Shown one piece after another: positions 14,340 through 22,236 of a DNA stretch of 41,559 nt. The stretch's first letter is position 1. Every line of letters starts with the position of its first letter. The notes beneath the pieces were generated by a model. That model searched no databases, was not told the DNA's origin, and was given only the letters and a program-made list of their open reading frames with translations. Both the position numbers and the translations under genes were made by a program. This DNA is from Dehalococcoidia bacterium (GTDB taxonomy: Bacteria > Actinomycetota > Acidimicrobiia > Acidimicrobiales > MedAcidi-G1): positions 1-41,559 of the forward strand of contig PABN01000033.1 in NCBI GenBank assembly GCA_002699555.1, in the 5' to 3' direction.

Positions 14340-15538
14340 TATTCAACCTCCGTAGCAGAGATAATTTCACTCGAGGGTCTTTCTCCAAGAGTTTGTAAAT
14401 AAGCAACTATGTCATCTATCTGTTTTTCATCTAAGCCCATATTTGGCATACCTCTTCTACCTTGCGCATAAGCAGGCTTTTCTTCAGGAGAATTACGAAG
14501 CCACGCTTCTAATTGGCTTCGGTCAAGAGAACCATCAGGTTCATATAGATTAAAAATTCCACCTGCATAAGTGGTTCGACTCATGAAATGAGTCAGATTT
14601 GGTGCAGCATTTGAAACTAAATCTGCGCCAATGGAAGTTTCATCATTTAAACCGTTAACGACATGACAGCGAGTACATAGAGAACTAAAGGTTTCTTGCC
14701 CTCTCTGTGCAGTTTCACTAACTGGATCTGAAGCTGGTTCTATTTGTTCATTAATCCAGTTCTGAAAATCAATCGGGTCCATTGCTACGGCTTGCATCCG
14801 CATTCTTGAATGAGAAAGCCCACAAAACTCTGTGCATTGTCCAAAATAAACACCTGGTTCATCTGCTTCAATTTTCCACGGGTGAACCCTTCCTGGAACA
14901 GCGTCTTTTTTACCATTCAAGGCAGGTATCCAGTGGCTATGAATGACATCGCGACTTAAAATTTTCAATTCAATTTCTTCTCCAGTTGGTATTACCATTT
15001 GAGTGCTGGTGACGATGTCTGCTGGAGGAAGATTTCGAGCATCTGAAAGATCAACTCCTTCTAAGCCGTCTAGGTAATACCTATACTCCCACCACCATTG
15101 CTGACCAATCACTACTACTTCTGGTTCCCATGTAACTGTTTCACCTTCTACTGATAAGGCCATAGCATTTTCTTCAGTACTGTTTATTTCTGCAAGGGTT
15201 ATAAGAGTAAAAACAGCTACGCCAGCAAGTATCAAAACTGGAATTAAAGTCCATAAAATTTCTAATTTTAGATTTCCATGAGTTTGAGTAGGGAAATCTT
15301 CATCGGAATGATCGCTTCGAAAGCGAAACATATAAAAAGTTCCGCCAACTACTAGAAGTAAAACTATTCCCGCAATGACAAAAACTGGATTTGATAGTGA
15401 ATCTATTGATTGCGCAGAAGGACCTTGTGGTTCTAGCGTGTCAAGTTCAGCATCCGAGGCGCACCCTGTAAAAAATAAAAAGAATGCTGAAAGTATTAAA
15501 TAAAACCGCGACCTTATAGGACTAGAAAAGGGTTTCAA
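14339..15538 (-). CDS. ctaC: Cytochrome c oxidase subunit II with fused cytochrome c
   Basis: Electron-entry subunit of a caa3-type oxidase. A lipoprotein signal ends FFLFFTGC (C26). Two membrane helices follow (about 50-72 and 92-116), then the cupredoxin domain with CuA ligands H202, C235, C239, H243 and M246 (HSHWIPAL, GQCTEFCGLSHSRM) and the aromatic QQWWWEYRY. Residues 275-385 form a class I cytochrome c: CTRCH (288-292) for haem attachment and RGMPNMGL for the Met ligand. The fused cytochrome means electrons enter without a separate soluble cytochrome c. The start overlaps the His-tailed membrane protein by four bases. Confidence 0.96.
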   Translation of the reverse strand: MKPFSSPIRSRFYLILSAFFLFFTGCASDAELDTLEPQGPSAQSIDSLSNPVFVIAGIVLLLVVGGTFYMFRFRSDHSDEDFPTQTHGNLKLEILWTLIPVLILAGVAVFTLITLAEINSTEENAMALSVEGETVTWEPEVVVIGQQWWWEYRYYLDGLEGVDLSDARNLPPADIVTSTQMVIPTGEEIELKILSRDVIHSHWIPALNGKKDAVPGRVHPWKIEADEPGVYFGQCTEFCGLSHSRMRMQAVAMDPIDFQNWINEQIEPASDPVSETAQRGQETFSSLCTRCHVVNGLNDETSIGADLVSNAAPNLTHFMSRTTYAGGIFNLYEPDGSLDRSQLEAWLRNSPEEKPAYAQGRRGMPNMGLDEKQIDDIVAYLQTLGERPSSEIISATEVE

Positions 15539-16323
15539 TGTTCAACCTCTGCATGTGAATCGTCATGGTGATCAGGTCCTTTATGATGGAAATCACGTTC
15601 ACCTACAACTGCTGAAATAAGACCAGCAATTAAAATTCCAGCTATTCCTAGAAAAAGAATACTTTGGACCAAACCTCTAGAAATAGATGGACGTGTGCTT
15701 ATAAAAAGAGCTGTACCGAAAATAAGAAGACCTACAATAGTTGCAGCTAAAACAGCTCCGGAAGCAGATGAAGAAAGAAAAATTCGTGAAACCGCTAGAA
15801 CTAAAACTCCAATACTCAAGGCCCCAATCAGTGGCACTTCTATAGGTCGCATAAGTCTTTCCCGTAATTCACGATTTAGCTCTGGATCTGATGTTGCTTT
15901 TTCAGACCAATTTGTCATTGTCCATTCGATGCCGATTGCAAAAATTATTACGATACCTAAGATAAAAATTGCTGCATGTACTACTAACCCAACGACCAAA
16001 ATGCTTAATCCTAAAGCAGTAAAGATAGGCCACCAAGAACTACCTACATCTGACTGTGCTTCGGGTACCTCTTCAGTCCCTAGCAACTCAATCACTGCTT
16101 CTGAGTCACTGTCACGAAAAGCCTGACTGACAACTCCTATTACAGCCATTGAAGCCGCACCAATCATAAGGAGTGTGTAGACCACATGGTTTCCAACTCC
16201 ACCCTTCCAACCCAAAGAAATCGGACCTGTTTCTGTTCCGCCTGTTGTATATCCAGCAAAAATCGCAGCTACTACCATCACGACACAAAGTCCGAACCAA
16301 AGCTTGAATCCTGTCGTAAGCAT
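15535..16323 (-). CDS. Membrane protein with His-rich tail in the oxidase operon
   Basis: A 262-residue polytopic protein with about seven hydrophobic segments, an N-terminal GFKLWFGLCVVMVVAAIFAGYTTGG, a central cytosolic stretch (TSDPELNRELRERLMRPIE) and a C-terminal tail HHKGPDHHDDSHAEVEH with seven His and many acidic residues. I do not recognise a named family. Its position between the divergent subunit III-like gene and ctaC, with ATGA coupling to ctaC, says it works with the oxidase. The tail could bind Cu, Zn or Ni and might help load CuA/CuB; this is inference. Confidence 0.75.
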   Translation of the reverse strand: MLTTGFKLWFGLCVVMVVAAIFAGYTTGGTETGPISLGWKGGVGNHVVYTLLMIGAASMAVIGVVSQAFRDSDSEAVIELLGTEEVPEAQSDVGSSWWPIFTALGLSILVVGLVVHAAIFILGIVIIFAIGIEWTMTNWSEKATSDPELNRELRERLMRPIEVPLIGALSIGVLVLAVSRIFLSSSASGAVLAATIVGLLIFGTALFISTRPSISRGLVQSILFLGIAGILIAGLISAVVGERDFHHKGPDHHDDSHAEVEH

Positions 16324-16338
16324 CAGTAAATCACATCC

Positions 16339-16920
16339 CTACTTCGCTATGTATATGCCGATCCAAATGATCGAATAGACAGCAACTCCTGCGTACCAAT
16401 AAAAAGATAAAGCAGAAACTAGATCCTGATGGCGTTTAGTATCTTGGCCCCCAAAAGCTCTTACTAATAAAAGCAGATTCCAGATCACTCCGATGGCAAT
16501 CATCGTCATATGCGCACCAACAATCGTAAAAAGCAATGTAGTGGATTTGCTGTAATCAATCGGCAATCCAATGTCGTTGAGATAAAAAACAGTTTGGTTA
16601 ATTACAGCAACCCCAAGAAGAGCCGTTAAACCGAGAGCTAGATAAGTGTGAATACGATCATTATTGGAAACCGAACGCACAGCCCAAGCCATAGTTATCA
16701 CTGAAAGAGACAAAGTTGCCATATTCATTCCACCAGGCACAAGTTGAATAGCTCCCTCTGGAAACCATTCACTTCCCCAAGCATTAGTATCTGCCCTCAT
16801 CGAAAAATAGATTGCAAATAATCCAGCGAAAAACATGACAATAGTTATGCTTCCTAAAACTGCCCCTGTGACAAGTGTTCTAGGTCTGGATTCTGATGGC
16901 GGTAAGGCAGTATTAGACAT
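16339..16920 (-). CDS. Divergent cytochrome c oxidase subunit III-like protein
   Basis: Five hydrophobic helices in the subunit III arrangement, ending LSFYWYAGVAVYSIIWIGIYIAK, which parallels IGLYWHFVDIVWIFIFTVIYL of the true CtaE. It lacks the conserved Glu of helix 1 (here VMFFAGLFAIYFSMRAD instead of SECLLFGALISTYLIYRGR) and the FHGVHV segment is replaced by VGAHMTMIAIGV. It begins where the subunit I-like gene ends (overlap at 16920), so the two probably assemble as a pair distinct from CtaD/CtaE. Confidence 0.82.
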   Translation of the reverse strand: MSNTALPPSESRPRTLVTGAVLGSITIVMFFAGLFAIYFSMRADTNAWGSEWFPEGAIQLVPGGMNMATLSLSVITMAWAVRSVSNNDRIHTYLALGLTALLGVAVINQTVFYLNDIGLPIDYSKSTTLLFTIVGAHMTMIAIGVIWNLLLLVRAFGGQDTKRHQDLVSALSFYWYAGVAVYSIIWIGIYIAK

Positions 16921-18518
16921 TAATTTGCTGCCTTTTCTATTTCATCCAACAATGGCCTTTCAGATTCAACTATCACTATTTCTTCTGTCCACTCAAGAGT
17001 ATGACCATTCCATGGATCTGCTTCAGAAACCGGACCGTTTTTAGATCTCAATAATTCAACGAACAAAAATAAAACAGCACCAGCAAAAATAAGTAACGAC
17101 CCTATAAATGAAAATGGGATAAGTATCTTTACTAACTGTTCAGCAGATACTTCCTGAAGAAAACCTACTGTTGCAAAATCATCTAAACCTAAAAATCCAT
17201 TTACTGAATCTGAAAGACCACTCAATAATGAACCTGCAGTAATAAGAATTCCTGAAATTAAACCAAATCCTTGCTTTGCGCTTTTACCAATAATTCGTTC
17301 ACCCCACCAAAGCATCGCTGCAATTACTGCAACTAGCCCAGATGCGATTGTCAATTTCAATTGAGCACTGGTTGATGATCGAGACAGTAGCTCAAAAGGT
17401 TCTATTGCTCTTAAAGCTCCCAGGATCGTTCCAGAAATCAGAAGAAGCAAAGACAAAAGAGAAAGAACCATAGGAGCAGGTGGGTGTCTAGTCAGATTTT
17501 TAGCACCCATTTTTAAACTGTCTAAGAGTCCTACTAAAAGAAAGAAGGTTAATGGAACTGCCAAAAGAGCTGTGACTACATACAAGGCTTCTTCTCGTAC
17601 GGGAGTTCCAGGAGTATCAAAAAATGGCTGAGCGTAGGCTCCGAAACCAATAATCCCGAAAAGACTTGAAAGGATCAATATCAAATCATGATTCCTCTGC
17701 CTAACCTTTGCGGCAACTGGAACAATGTCATACGCGATCCCGATTACCGGTAAAACAAACACATATATTTGTGGATTAGTAAATGCCCATGAGATTTGTT
17801 CCCATATCAAATCTTCAGATCCAAAATAAATTGCGGAACGACCTTTCAAATCAACATAAGTCAAAATCGAATTTGCTGCCAAAACTGGTAACGTCAAAAT
17901 CCAAAGTGTTCCAGCAACCAGCATTGTCCAACTAAAAAGAGGAATTCTACGTAAGTTCATCCCCATGCATCGGCCTGAAATGATGGTTGTGAGTAAACAA
18001 ATAACTGCTGTACATATTCCAGTAATTACCAAAAGAAACCCTACGAGTGTAAGTGCGACTGCTTCGCGTTGGCTTCCTAGCTCTGGAGCTCCAAAACCAC
18101 CATCGGCCAAAAATCCAAAAACTGTAATACCGGAACCCAAAAACCAAACCCAAAAACCTAAAGCAGCTGCTCTAGGAAAAACAATCGAATTTGCACCTAT
18201 TTGAAGAGGCACTATGCACATAGCTAAACCAATAATCATTGGCACTACGACTAAAAGAACTATTGAAGTACGGTGCAATGACCAAAACTGAAAAAACTTG
18301 TCGACATCAGAAAAAATTAAGTAACTATCAGAATCAAATCTGACAATTTCCAGCAAAAACCCCAAAACCGCAGAAAAAACCAAATAAAAACAACCACTGA
18401 AAATCCAAGATTTTCCTATAGATAAATTACTTGTGCTAGTAACCAAACGCTCTACGAAAGTTTGGTCTTCTTCGCTAGTAACCGCTACAGGATCTGGTGC
18501 GGTATCAGTAGTAGTCAT
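16920..18518 (-). CDS. Ligand-depleted haem-copper oxidase subunit I homologue
   Basis: Clearly homologous to CtaD: LHRTSIVLLVVVPMIIGLAMCIVPLQIGANSIVFPRAAALGFW aligns with the haem-binding helix 2 block, TNPQIYVFVLPVIGIAYDIVP with the GHPEVYI block, and DPWNGHTLEWTEE with the C-terminal DPWDARSLEWITP. Only the helix 2 His (H82) survives. The CuB His and D-channel Glu of GHPEV are N248 and Q250; the HH pair is Q297/P298; the HFHYV haem ligands align with a segment lacking any His (TSAQLKLTIAS). The protein is full length (532 aa) with no frameshift, so it seems selected for a structural or other non-oxidase role. It is the first gene after ctaB, read in the same direction. Confidence 0.88.
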   Translation of the reverse strand: MTTTDTAPDPVAVTSEEDQTFVERLVTSTSNLSIGKSWIFSGCFYLVFSAVLGFLLEIVRFDSDSYLIFSDVDKFFQFWSLHRTSIVLLVVVPMIIGLAMCIVPLQIGANSIVFPRAAALGFWVWFLGSGITVFGFLADGGFGAPELGSQREAVALTLVGFLLVITGICTAVICLLTTIISGRCMGMNLRRIPLFSWTMLVAGTLWILTLPVLAANSILTYVDLKGRSAIYFGSEDLIWEQISWAFTNPQIYVFVLPVIGIAYDIVPVAAKVRQRNHDLILILSSLFGIIGFGAYAQPFFDTPGTPVREEALYVVTALLAVPLTFFLLVGLLDSLKMGAKNLTRHPPAPMVLSLLSLLLLISGTILGALRAIEPFELLSRSSTSAQLKLTIASGLVAVIAAMLWWGERIIGKSAKQGFGLISGILITAGSLLSGLSDSVNGFLGLDDFATVGFLQEVSAEQLVKILIPFSFIGSLLIFAGAVLFLFVELLRSKNGPVSEADPWNGHTLEWTEEIVIVESERPLLDEIEKAAN

Positions 18519-18701
18519 TGAATCCTGTGTCCTGGGGGTTAAAAAATTGAAACTTTGCTCAACTAAATCTACCTGTTTTTATGGCAAAAAAAGTTGATCA
18601 AACAACTATTAATTATGTCACTTTAGCTGTTCTCTAATGCACAAAACTAATTACTTAATATTGAATTTTAATTCTCTTGTTTAAAATTTCTCAATTAAAA
18701 C
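18519..18701 (-). promoter_or_regulatory. Gap between ctaB and the oxidase operon
   Basis: 183 AT-rich bases with no gene. On the minus strand an AGGA lies just before the ATG at 18518. TTGTTT followed 17 bases later by ATAAAA is a possible weak promoter, overlapping the 8-base palindrome TTGATCAA. This would let the oxidase genes be transcribed separately from ctaB. No hairpin with a T-run was seen. Confidence 0.3.
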
Positions 18702-19589
18702 TTACAAAAGAACATCTATAACCATAGAGCTAAAGAGTAAGAAAATATAAGTAATTGAATAGCGAAATAGTCGCGTAGCATTTTTTTCAACAGGATTAAA
18801 AAAAATATTGAAAGCGAAAAATAAGAACAAGGCGCCAAGTCCTATAGCCGCAATTAAATAATAGATACCCATTTCTGCAACAAAGAAAAAAGCTATCGAA
18901 AATACTATTAAAACAAATGAATACAAGACTATTTGTCGTCCTGTTTCTTTTAAGCCTGTAACAACTGGAAGCATAGGAATTTCTGCTGCTGCATAATCAT
19001 CACGATAATTAATTGCTAAAGCCCAAAAATGAGGCGGAGTCCAGAAAAAAATCACACTAAATAATAAAACTGGAGCCCAGGCTAAAGAGCCTGTCACAGC
19101 AGCCCAACCGATTAGAACAGGTACTGATCCGGCTGCACCCCCAATAACTATGTTGCTAGTAGAGGAACGCTTTAACCACATTGTGTAGACAAACACGTAG
19201 AAAGCAGTCGCAGAGGTAGCTAAAAATGCACTTAAGAGATTAACAAAGCTAAGAAGCCAGATAAATGCTCCTATCTCTAAAACAAAAGCGAAAACTGTAG
19301 CTTCTTTGGGTGTAATTGCACCTGTGACTAGAGGCCGATTACTAGTTCTATTCATTTTCTTATCAATATCGGCATCTAATACCATGTTGAATGAATTAGC
19401 TCCAGCTGCAGCTAGTGAACCTCCAACCATAGTTGCAATAATTAGCCATAAAGAAGGTGTCCCTTTTTTTGCAACAAACATTGTTGGAACAGTCGTAATT
19501 AATAAAGTACGGATTATCGCTGGTTTCGTTAATACGAAAAAAGAATTTATTCTAAAACGAATCGAATCGGGACTATAAACAGGCATCAT
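18702..19589 (-). CDS. ctaB: Protohaem IX farnesyltransferase (haem O synthase)
   Basis: A UbiA-family membrane prenyltransferase converting haem B to haem O, precursor of haem A for the oxidase next door. Signature blocks are ANSFNMVLDADIDKKMNRTSNRPL (first Asp-rich motif), TPPHFWALAINYRDDYAAAEIPMLPVVTG (second motif) and about eight to nine helices. The length of 295 residues is normal. No ctaA (haem A synthase) is in the window; it may lie elsewhere. Confidence 0.95.
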   Translation of the reverse strand: MMPVYSPDSIRFRINSFFVLTKPAIIRTLLITTVPTMFVAKKGTPSLWLIIATMVGGSLAAAGANSFNMVLDADIDKKMNRTSNRPLVTGAITPKEATVFAFVLEIGAFIWLLSFVNLLSAFLATSATAFYVFVYTMWLKRSSTSNIVIGGAAGSVPVLIGWAAVTGSLAWAPVLLFSVIFFWTPPHFWALAINYRDDYAAAEIPMLPVVTGLKETGRQIVLYSFVLIVFSIAFFFVAEMGIYYLIAAIGLGALFLFFAFNIFFNPVEKNATRLFRYSITYIFLLFSSMVIDVLL

Positions 19590-19636
19590 CCTTAGGCTAT
19601 GGGTTCATTTGGATTCGCAAACTCAAAAAACTGGTT

Positions 19637-20461
19637 TTAAGAAATAAGCCAATCAGATGGTGACTCCCCCGCGGGAAATAACTTTTGTTGAAATCTATGC
19701 ATTCCAGCTAACCATCTATCAATATCATCACTTTTACGTCGTGAATATTCTGAAACTTCTGGGTGAGGAAGAATATAAAATTTTTCTTCTCTAAGTCCTT
19801 CAACGACAGTTTGAGCTACTTCTTCTGCTGTTAATACACCATCAACAGCAGCTGGGTTGCCAGCATCTTCAGCGAATAGATCTCTAGTGGGACTGTTCTG
19901 CAAAATATCAGTTTCTACCGATTGAGGGCATAGTACCGAAACTTTAATTCCATTCTCCCTGTAAGTAATTGCTAAAAACTCTGAAAGAGAAACTGCAGCA
20001 TGCTTAGTTACAGAATAATGCAAGGAACCTAACTGAGTTAAGAGGCCTGCTGCAGAAGCAGTATTTAATAAATAGCCTCCACCTGCTTCAATCATGTGAG
20101 GAATCGCATGTCTAGCTGCCCAAAGATGAGCCATAACATGAACATCGAACATTTTCTTTAAATCTTCGTCGGGTGACTCCAAAGCACCTACAGTTACATA
20201 TCCTGCATTTGAAACCATTAGATCTATCCGACCAAACTTCTCAACTGTTTCAGATATAAGTTTCAATACTTCACTTTCATCTGAAACATCACACTCGACA
20301 GCCATACCACCAACACTCTCAGCAACTTCTTTTGCACCATCGATATTTAAATCAGCTACCACTAAACCCGAGGCACCTTCTTTATGAAAGCGCTCAACTA
20401 AAGCCTTTCCAATCCCTGTAGCCCCACCAGTTACAACCGCAACACAATCTTTTAACTCCAT
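19637..20461 (-). CDS. SDR family oxidoreductase
   Basis: A classical short-chain dehydrogenase/reductase: TGGATGIG cofactor loop, acidic VADLN at the end of strand 2 (favours NAD(H)), VSNAGYV, the catalytic Ser in LNTASAAGL and Tyr-Lys in YSVTKHA. The C-terminal part (EEVAQTVVEGLREEKFYILPHPEVSEYSRRKSDDIDRWLAGM) matches SDRs often annotated beside lipid or steroid metabolism genes. The substrate is unknown. It sits 47 bases upstream of ctaB on the same strand but is probably unrelated in function. Confidence 0.85.
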   Translation of the reverse strand: MELKDCVAVVTGGATGIGKALVERFHKEGASGLVVADLNIDGAKEVAESVGGMAVECDVSDESEVLKLISETVEKFGRIDLMVSNAGYVTVGALESPDEDLKKMFDVHVMAHLWAARHAIPHMIEAGGGYLLNTASAAGLLTQLGSLHYSVTKHAAVSLSEFLAITYRENGIKVSVLCPQSVETDILQNSPTRDLFAEDAGNPAAVDGVLTAEEVAQTVVEGLREEKFYILPHPEVSEYSRRKSDDIDRWLAGMHRFQQKLFPAGESPSDWLIS

Positions 20462-20685
20462 AAACTAATCTTATGTAACAAAATTCATTACTATCTCACC
20501 GGAATTAAGAATCAGGTTTTGATACTCAAACGCATTTATAAAGTTGAGACCGTATTAACATGAATAGTGATCTTTTATTAATAGAAAATATAAATAATGT
20601 GATGTGGGAGGCAATAAAGATAATCCAAAGAGGAACGCGAATACTCAAGCCTCTGCTATCGTGGCAAAACTTCTAAAGGAAATCA
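20462..20685. other. Gene-free stretch upstream of the tRNA cluster
   Basis: 224 AT-rich bases between the SDR start (minus) and tRNA-Glu (plus). It must hold the promoters of both. A 38-codon ORF (20560-20676) lacks a ribosome site and is not called. TTGATA (20519) and TTGAGA (20544) are -35-like, but I could not pair either with a convincing -10. No stable hairpin was seen. Confidence 0.5.
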
Positions 20686-20758
20686 GCCCCCATCGTCTAG
20701 TGGCCTAGGACGCTGGCCTTTCACGCCGGTAACACGGGTTCGAATCCCGTTGGGGGTA
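20686..20758 (+). tRNA. tRNA-Glu (TTC)
   Basis: Full cloverleaf: acceptor GCCCCCA / TGGGGGT (with a G-T closing pair), anticodon arm CTGGC-CTTTCAC-GCCGG with anticodon TTC at 20720-20722, and T arm with GTTCGAATC. The discriminator is A at 20758; CCA is not encoded. First of a Glu-Asp-Phe set, an order also seen in other Actinobacteria. Confidence 0.96.
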
Positions 20759-20813
20759 CAAAACTAAATAAATCATAAAGTAGCTACAAGCACTTTTAGT
20801 GTGAAGTTACTTT

Positions 20814-20888
20814 GGTCCTGTGGTGCAGTTTGGAGTGCACGCCGCCCTGTCAAGGCGGAGGTCGCGGGTTCAAATCCCGTCAGGACCG
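20814..20888 (+). tRNA. tRNA-Asp (GTC)
   Basis: Acceptor GGTCCTG / CAGGACC, anticodon loop CTGTCAA with anticodon GTC, stem CCGCC/GGCGG, T loop TTCAAAT. Discriminator G, as expected for Asp. CCA is not encoded. It lies 55 bases after tRNA-Glu and is probably cut from the same precursor. Confidence 0.96.
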
Positions 20889-20917
20889 CAAAGCTGGAGT
20901 GTTTTACCGCAGTTTGC

Positions 20918-20990
20918 GGTCGGGTAGCTCAGTTGGTAGAGCGTCCGCCTGAAAAGCGGAAGGTCCCCGGATCGATGCCGGGCCCGACCA
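20918..20990 (+). tRNA. tRNA-Phe (GAA)
   Basis: Acceptor GGTCGGG / CCCGACC, D stem GCTC/GAGC, anticodon arm TCCGC-CTGAAAA-GCGGA with GAA, T stem CCCGG/CCGGG. The T loop reads ATCGATG, so position 54 is A where nearly all elongator tRNAs have T. Otherwise standard; discriminator A; CCA not encoded. Confidence 0.94.
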
Positions 20991-21036
20991 CAATTTTTAT
21001 AACATTGAAAATAGTTACTTCTAAATTAAAAATCTT

Positions 21037-22236
21037 ATGGAACTAAAAGAAACAACGTCACAAAAAGCATTACGAGACGAATTACGAAAATATTTTGCGG
21101 GAATAATGACCGAAGAAACCCGTGAAAATCTAAGAGATGCAGACACAAGCTCAGAAACTCGCAAAAAAATTTTCCGCCAGCTAGGCACAGATGGAATGTT
21201 GGGTCTCGGCTGGCCAGTCGAGTATGGCGGTGGAGGACGACCACCAACAGATCAATTCATTCTTTTCGATGAAGCACAAAGAGCCAACTGTCCAATGCCA
21301 TTCGTGACACTCAACACAGTTGGACCAACAATTATAGAATTTGGTACAGAAGACCAAAAACAGAAATACCTTCCAGGAATTTTAAATGGTGAGATAATTT
21401 TCGCATGTGGATACTCTGAGCCTTCTGCAGGAACTGATCTAGCTTCACTACGAACTAAAGCCGTTAAAGACGGAGATGAATGGATAATAAACGGAGGGAA
21501 GATTTATACAAGTGGCGCTAATGAAGCCGACTTCATCTGGTTAGCTTGCAGAACAGATCCAGAAGCAAAAAAACATAAAGGTATCTCACTGATCATCGTC
21601 CCGACAGAATCAGAAGGTTTTTCTTGGACTCCAATAAATACTGTCGGTGGGGTTCCAACAACTAGTACTTACTATGACAATGTAAGAGTCCCAGTAGAAA
21701 ATTTGTTAGGTGAAATAAACAGTGGTTGGCAGCTGATCACCACACAACTCAACCATGAAAGAGTTGGTCTTGCTGCTACTAGCGCTTTAGCTTTTCGCCT
21801 TTATGAAGAAACTTTGACATGGGCGACGCAAAATGAATCTTCAGACGGAGGATTGGTGATCGATACGCCATGGGTGCAACTCGATTTCGCCCGTTGCTAT
21901 GCAGAACTTGAAGCACTGAAACTTATGAATTGGCGTATGACCATTGATGTCGAAAACGGTCGGCTTACACCCGACCGTTCATCTGCAGTAAAAGTCTATG
22001 GAACAGAAGCAGCAGTCAGAATATATGAACGTTTACTTGGAATCATCGGCGAAGAAGGTCGAATCAAAGGTGGTCAAGAAGGATCAGTTTTATTTGGCGA
22101 CCTGGAAAGAGCGGGACGAGCAGCTCAAATTAACACTTTTGGTGGAGGCGTCAATGAAGTCATGAGAGAAATTGTTGCATGGGTAGGGTTAGGAATGGCA
22201 AGGGCTAACCGGCAAGCAGAAAGCAAAAAAAGCTAA
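21037..22236 (+). CDS. Acyl-CoA dehydrogenase, subunit A of a probable heteromer
   Basis: An FAD-dependent acyl-CoA dehydrogenase that introduces the 2,3 double bond. Landmarks: N-terminal helical domain with LGLGWPVEYGGGGRP, the flavin/substrate block FACGYSEPSAGTDLASLRTKA and WIINGGKIYTSGANEADFIWL, and the C-terminal helical domain ending RAAQINTFGGGVNEVMREIVAWVGLGM. The length of 399 residues is typical. The stop and the next gene's start share one base (TAATG), so two non-identical dehydrogenase chains are made together. It begins 46 bases after tRNA-Phe without a clear Shine-Dalgarno. Confidence 0.92.
   Translation: MELKETTSQKALRDELRKYFAGIMTEETRENLRDADTSSETRKKIFRQLGTDGMLGLGWPVEYGGGGRPPTDQFILFDEAQRANCPMPFVTLNTVGPTIIEFGTEDQKQKYLPGILNGEIIFACGYSEPSAGTDLASLRTKAVKDGDEWIINGGKIYTSGANEADFIWLACRTDPEAKKHKGISLIIVPTESEGFSWTPINTVGGVPTTSTYYDNVRVPVENLLGEINSGWQLITTQLNHERVGLAATSALAFRLYEETLTWATQNESSDGGLVIDTPWVQLDFARCYAELEALKLMNWRMTIDVENGRLTPDRSSAVKVYGTEAAVRIYERLLGIIGEEGRIKGGQEGSVLFGDLERAGRAAQINTFGGGVNEVMREIVAWVGLGMARANRQAESKKS

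Noticed and set aside
16920-18518. Calling the second subunit I gene a pseudogene
   Set aside because: It is full length, without stops or frameshifts, with tightly coupled neighbours; ligand loss alone does not make it a pseudogene.
20560-20676. 38-codon ATG ORF upstream of tRNA-Glu
   Set aside because: No ribosome site, no recognisable motif, and it lies in the probable promoter region of the tRNA cluster.
20801-21046. 81-aa plus-strand ORF in the track
   Set aside because: It runs across tRNA-Asp and tRNA-Phe in one frame; the sequence is explained by the tRNAs.
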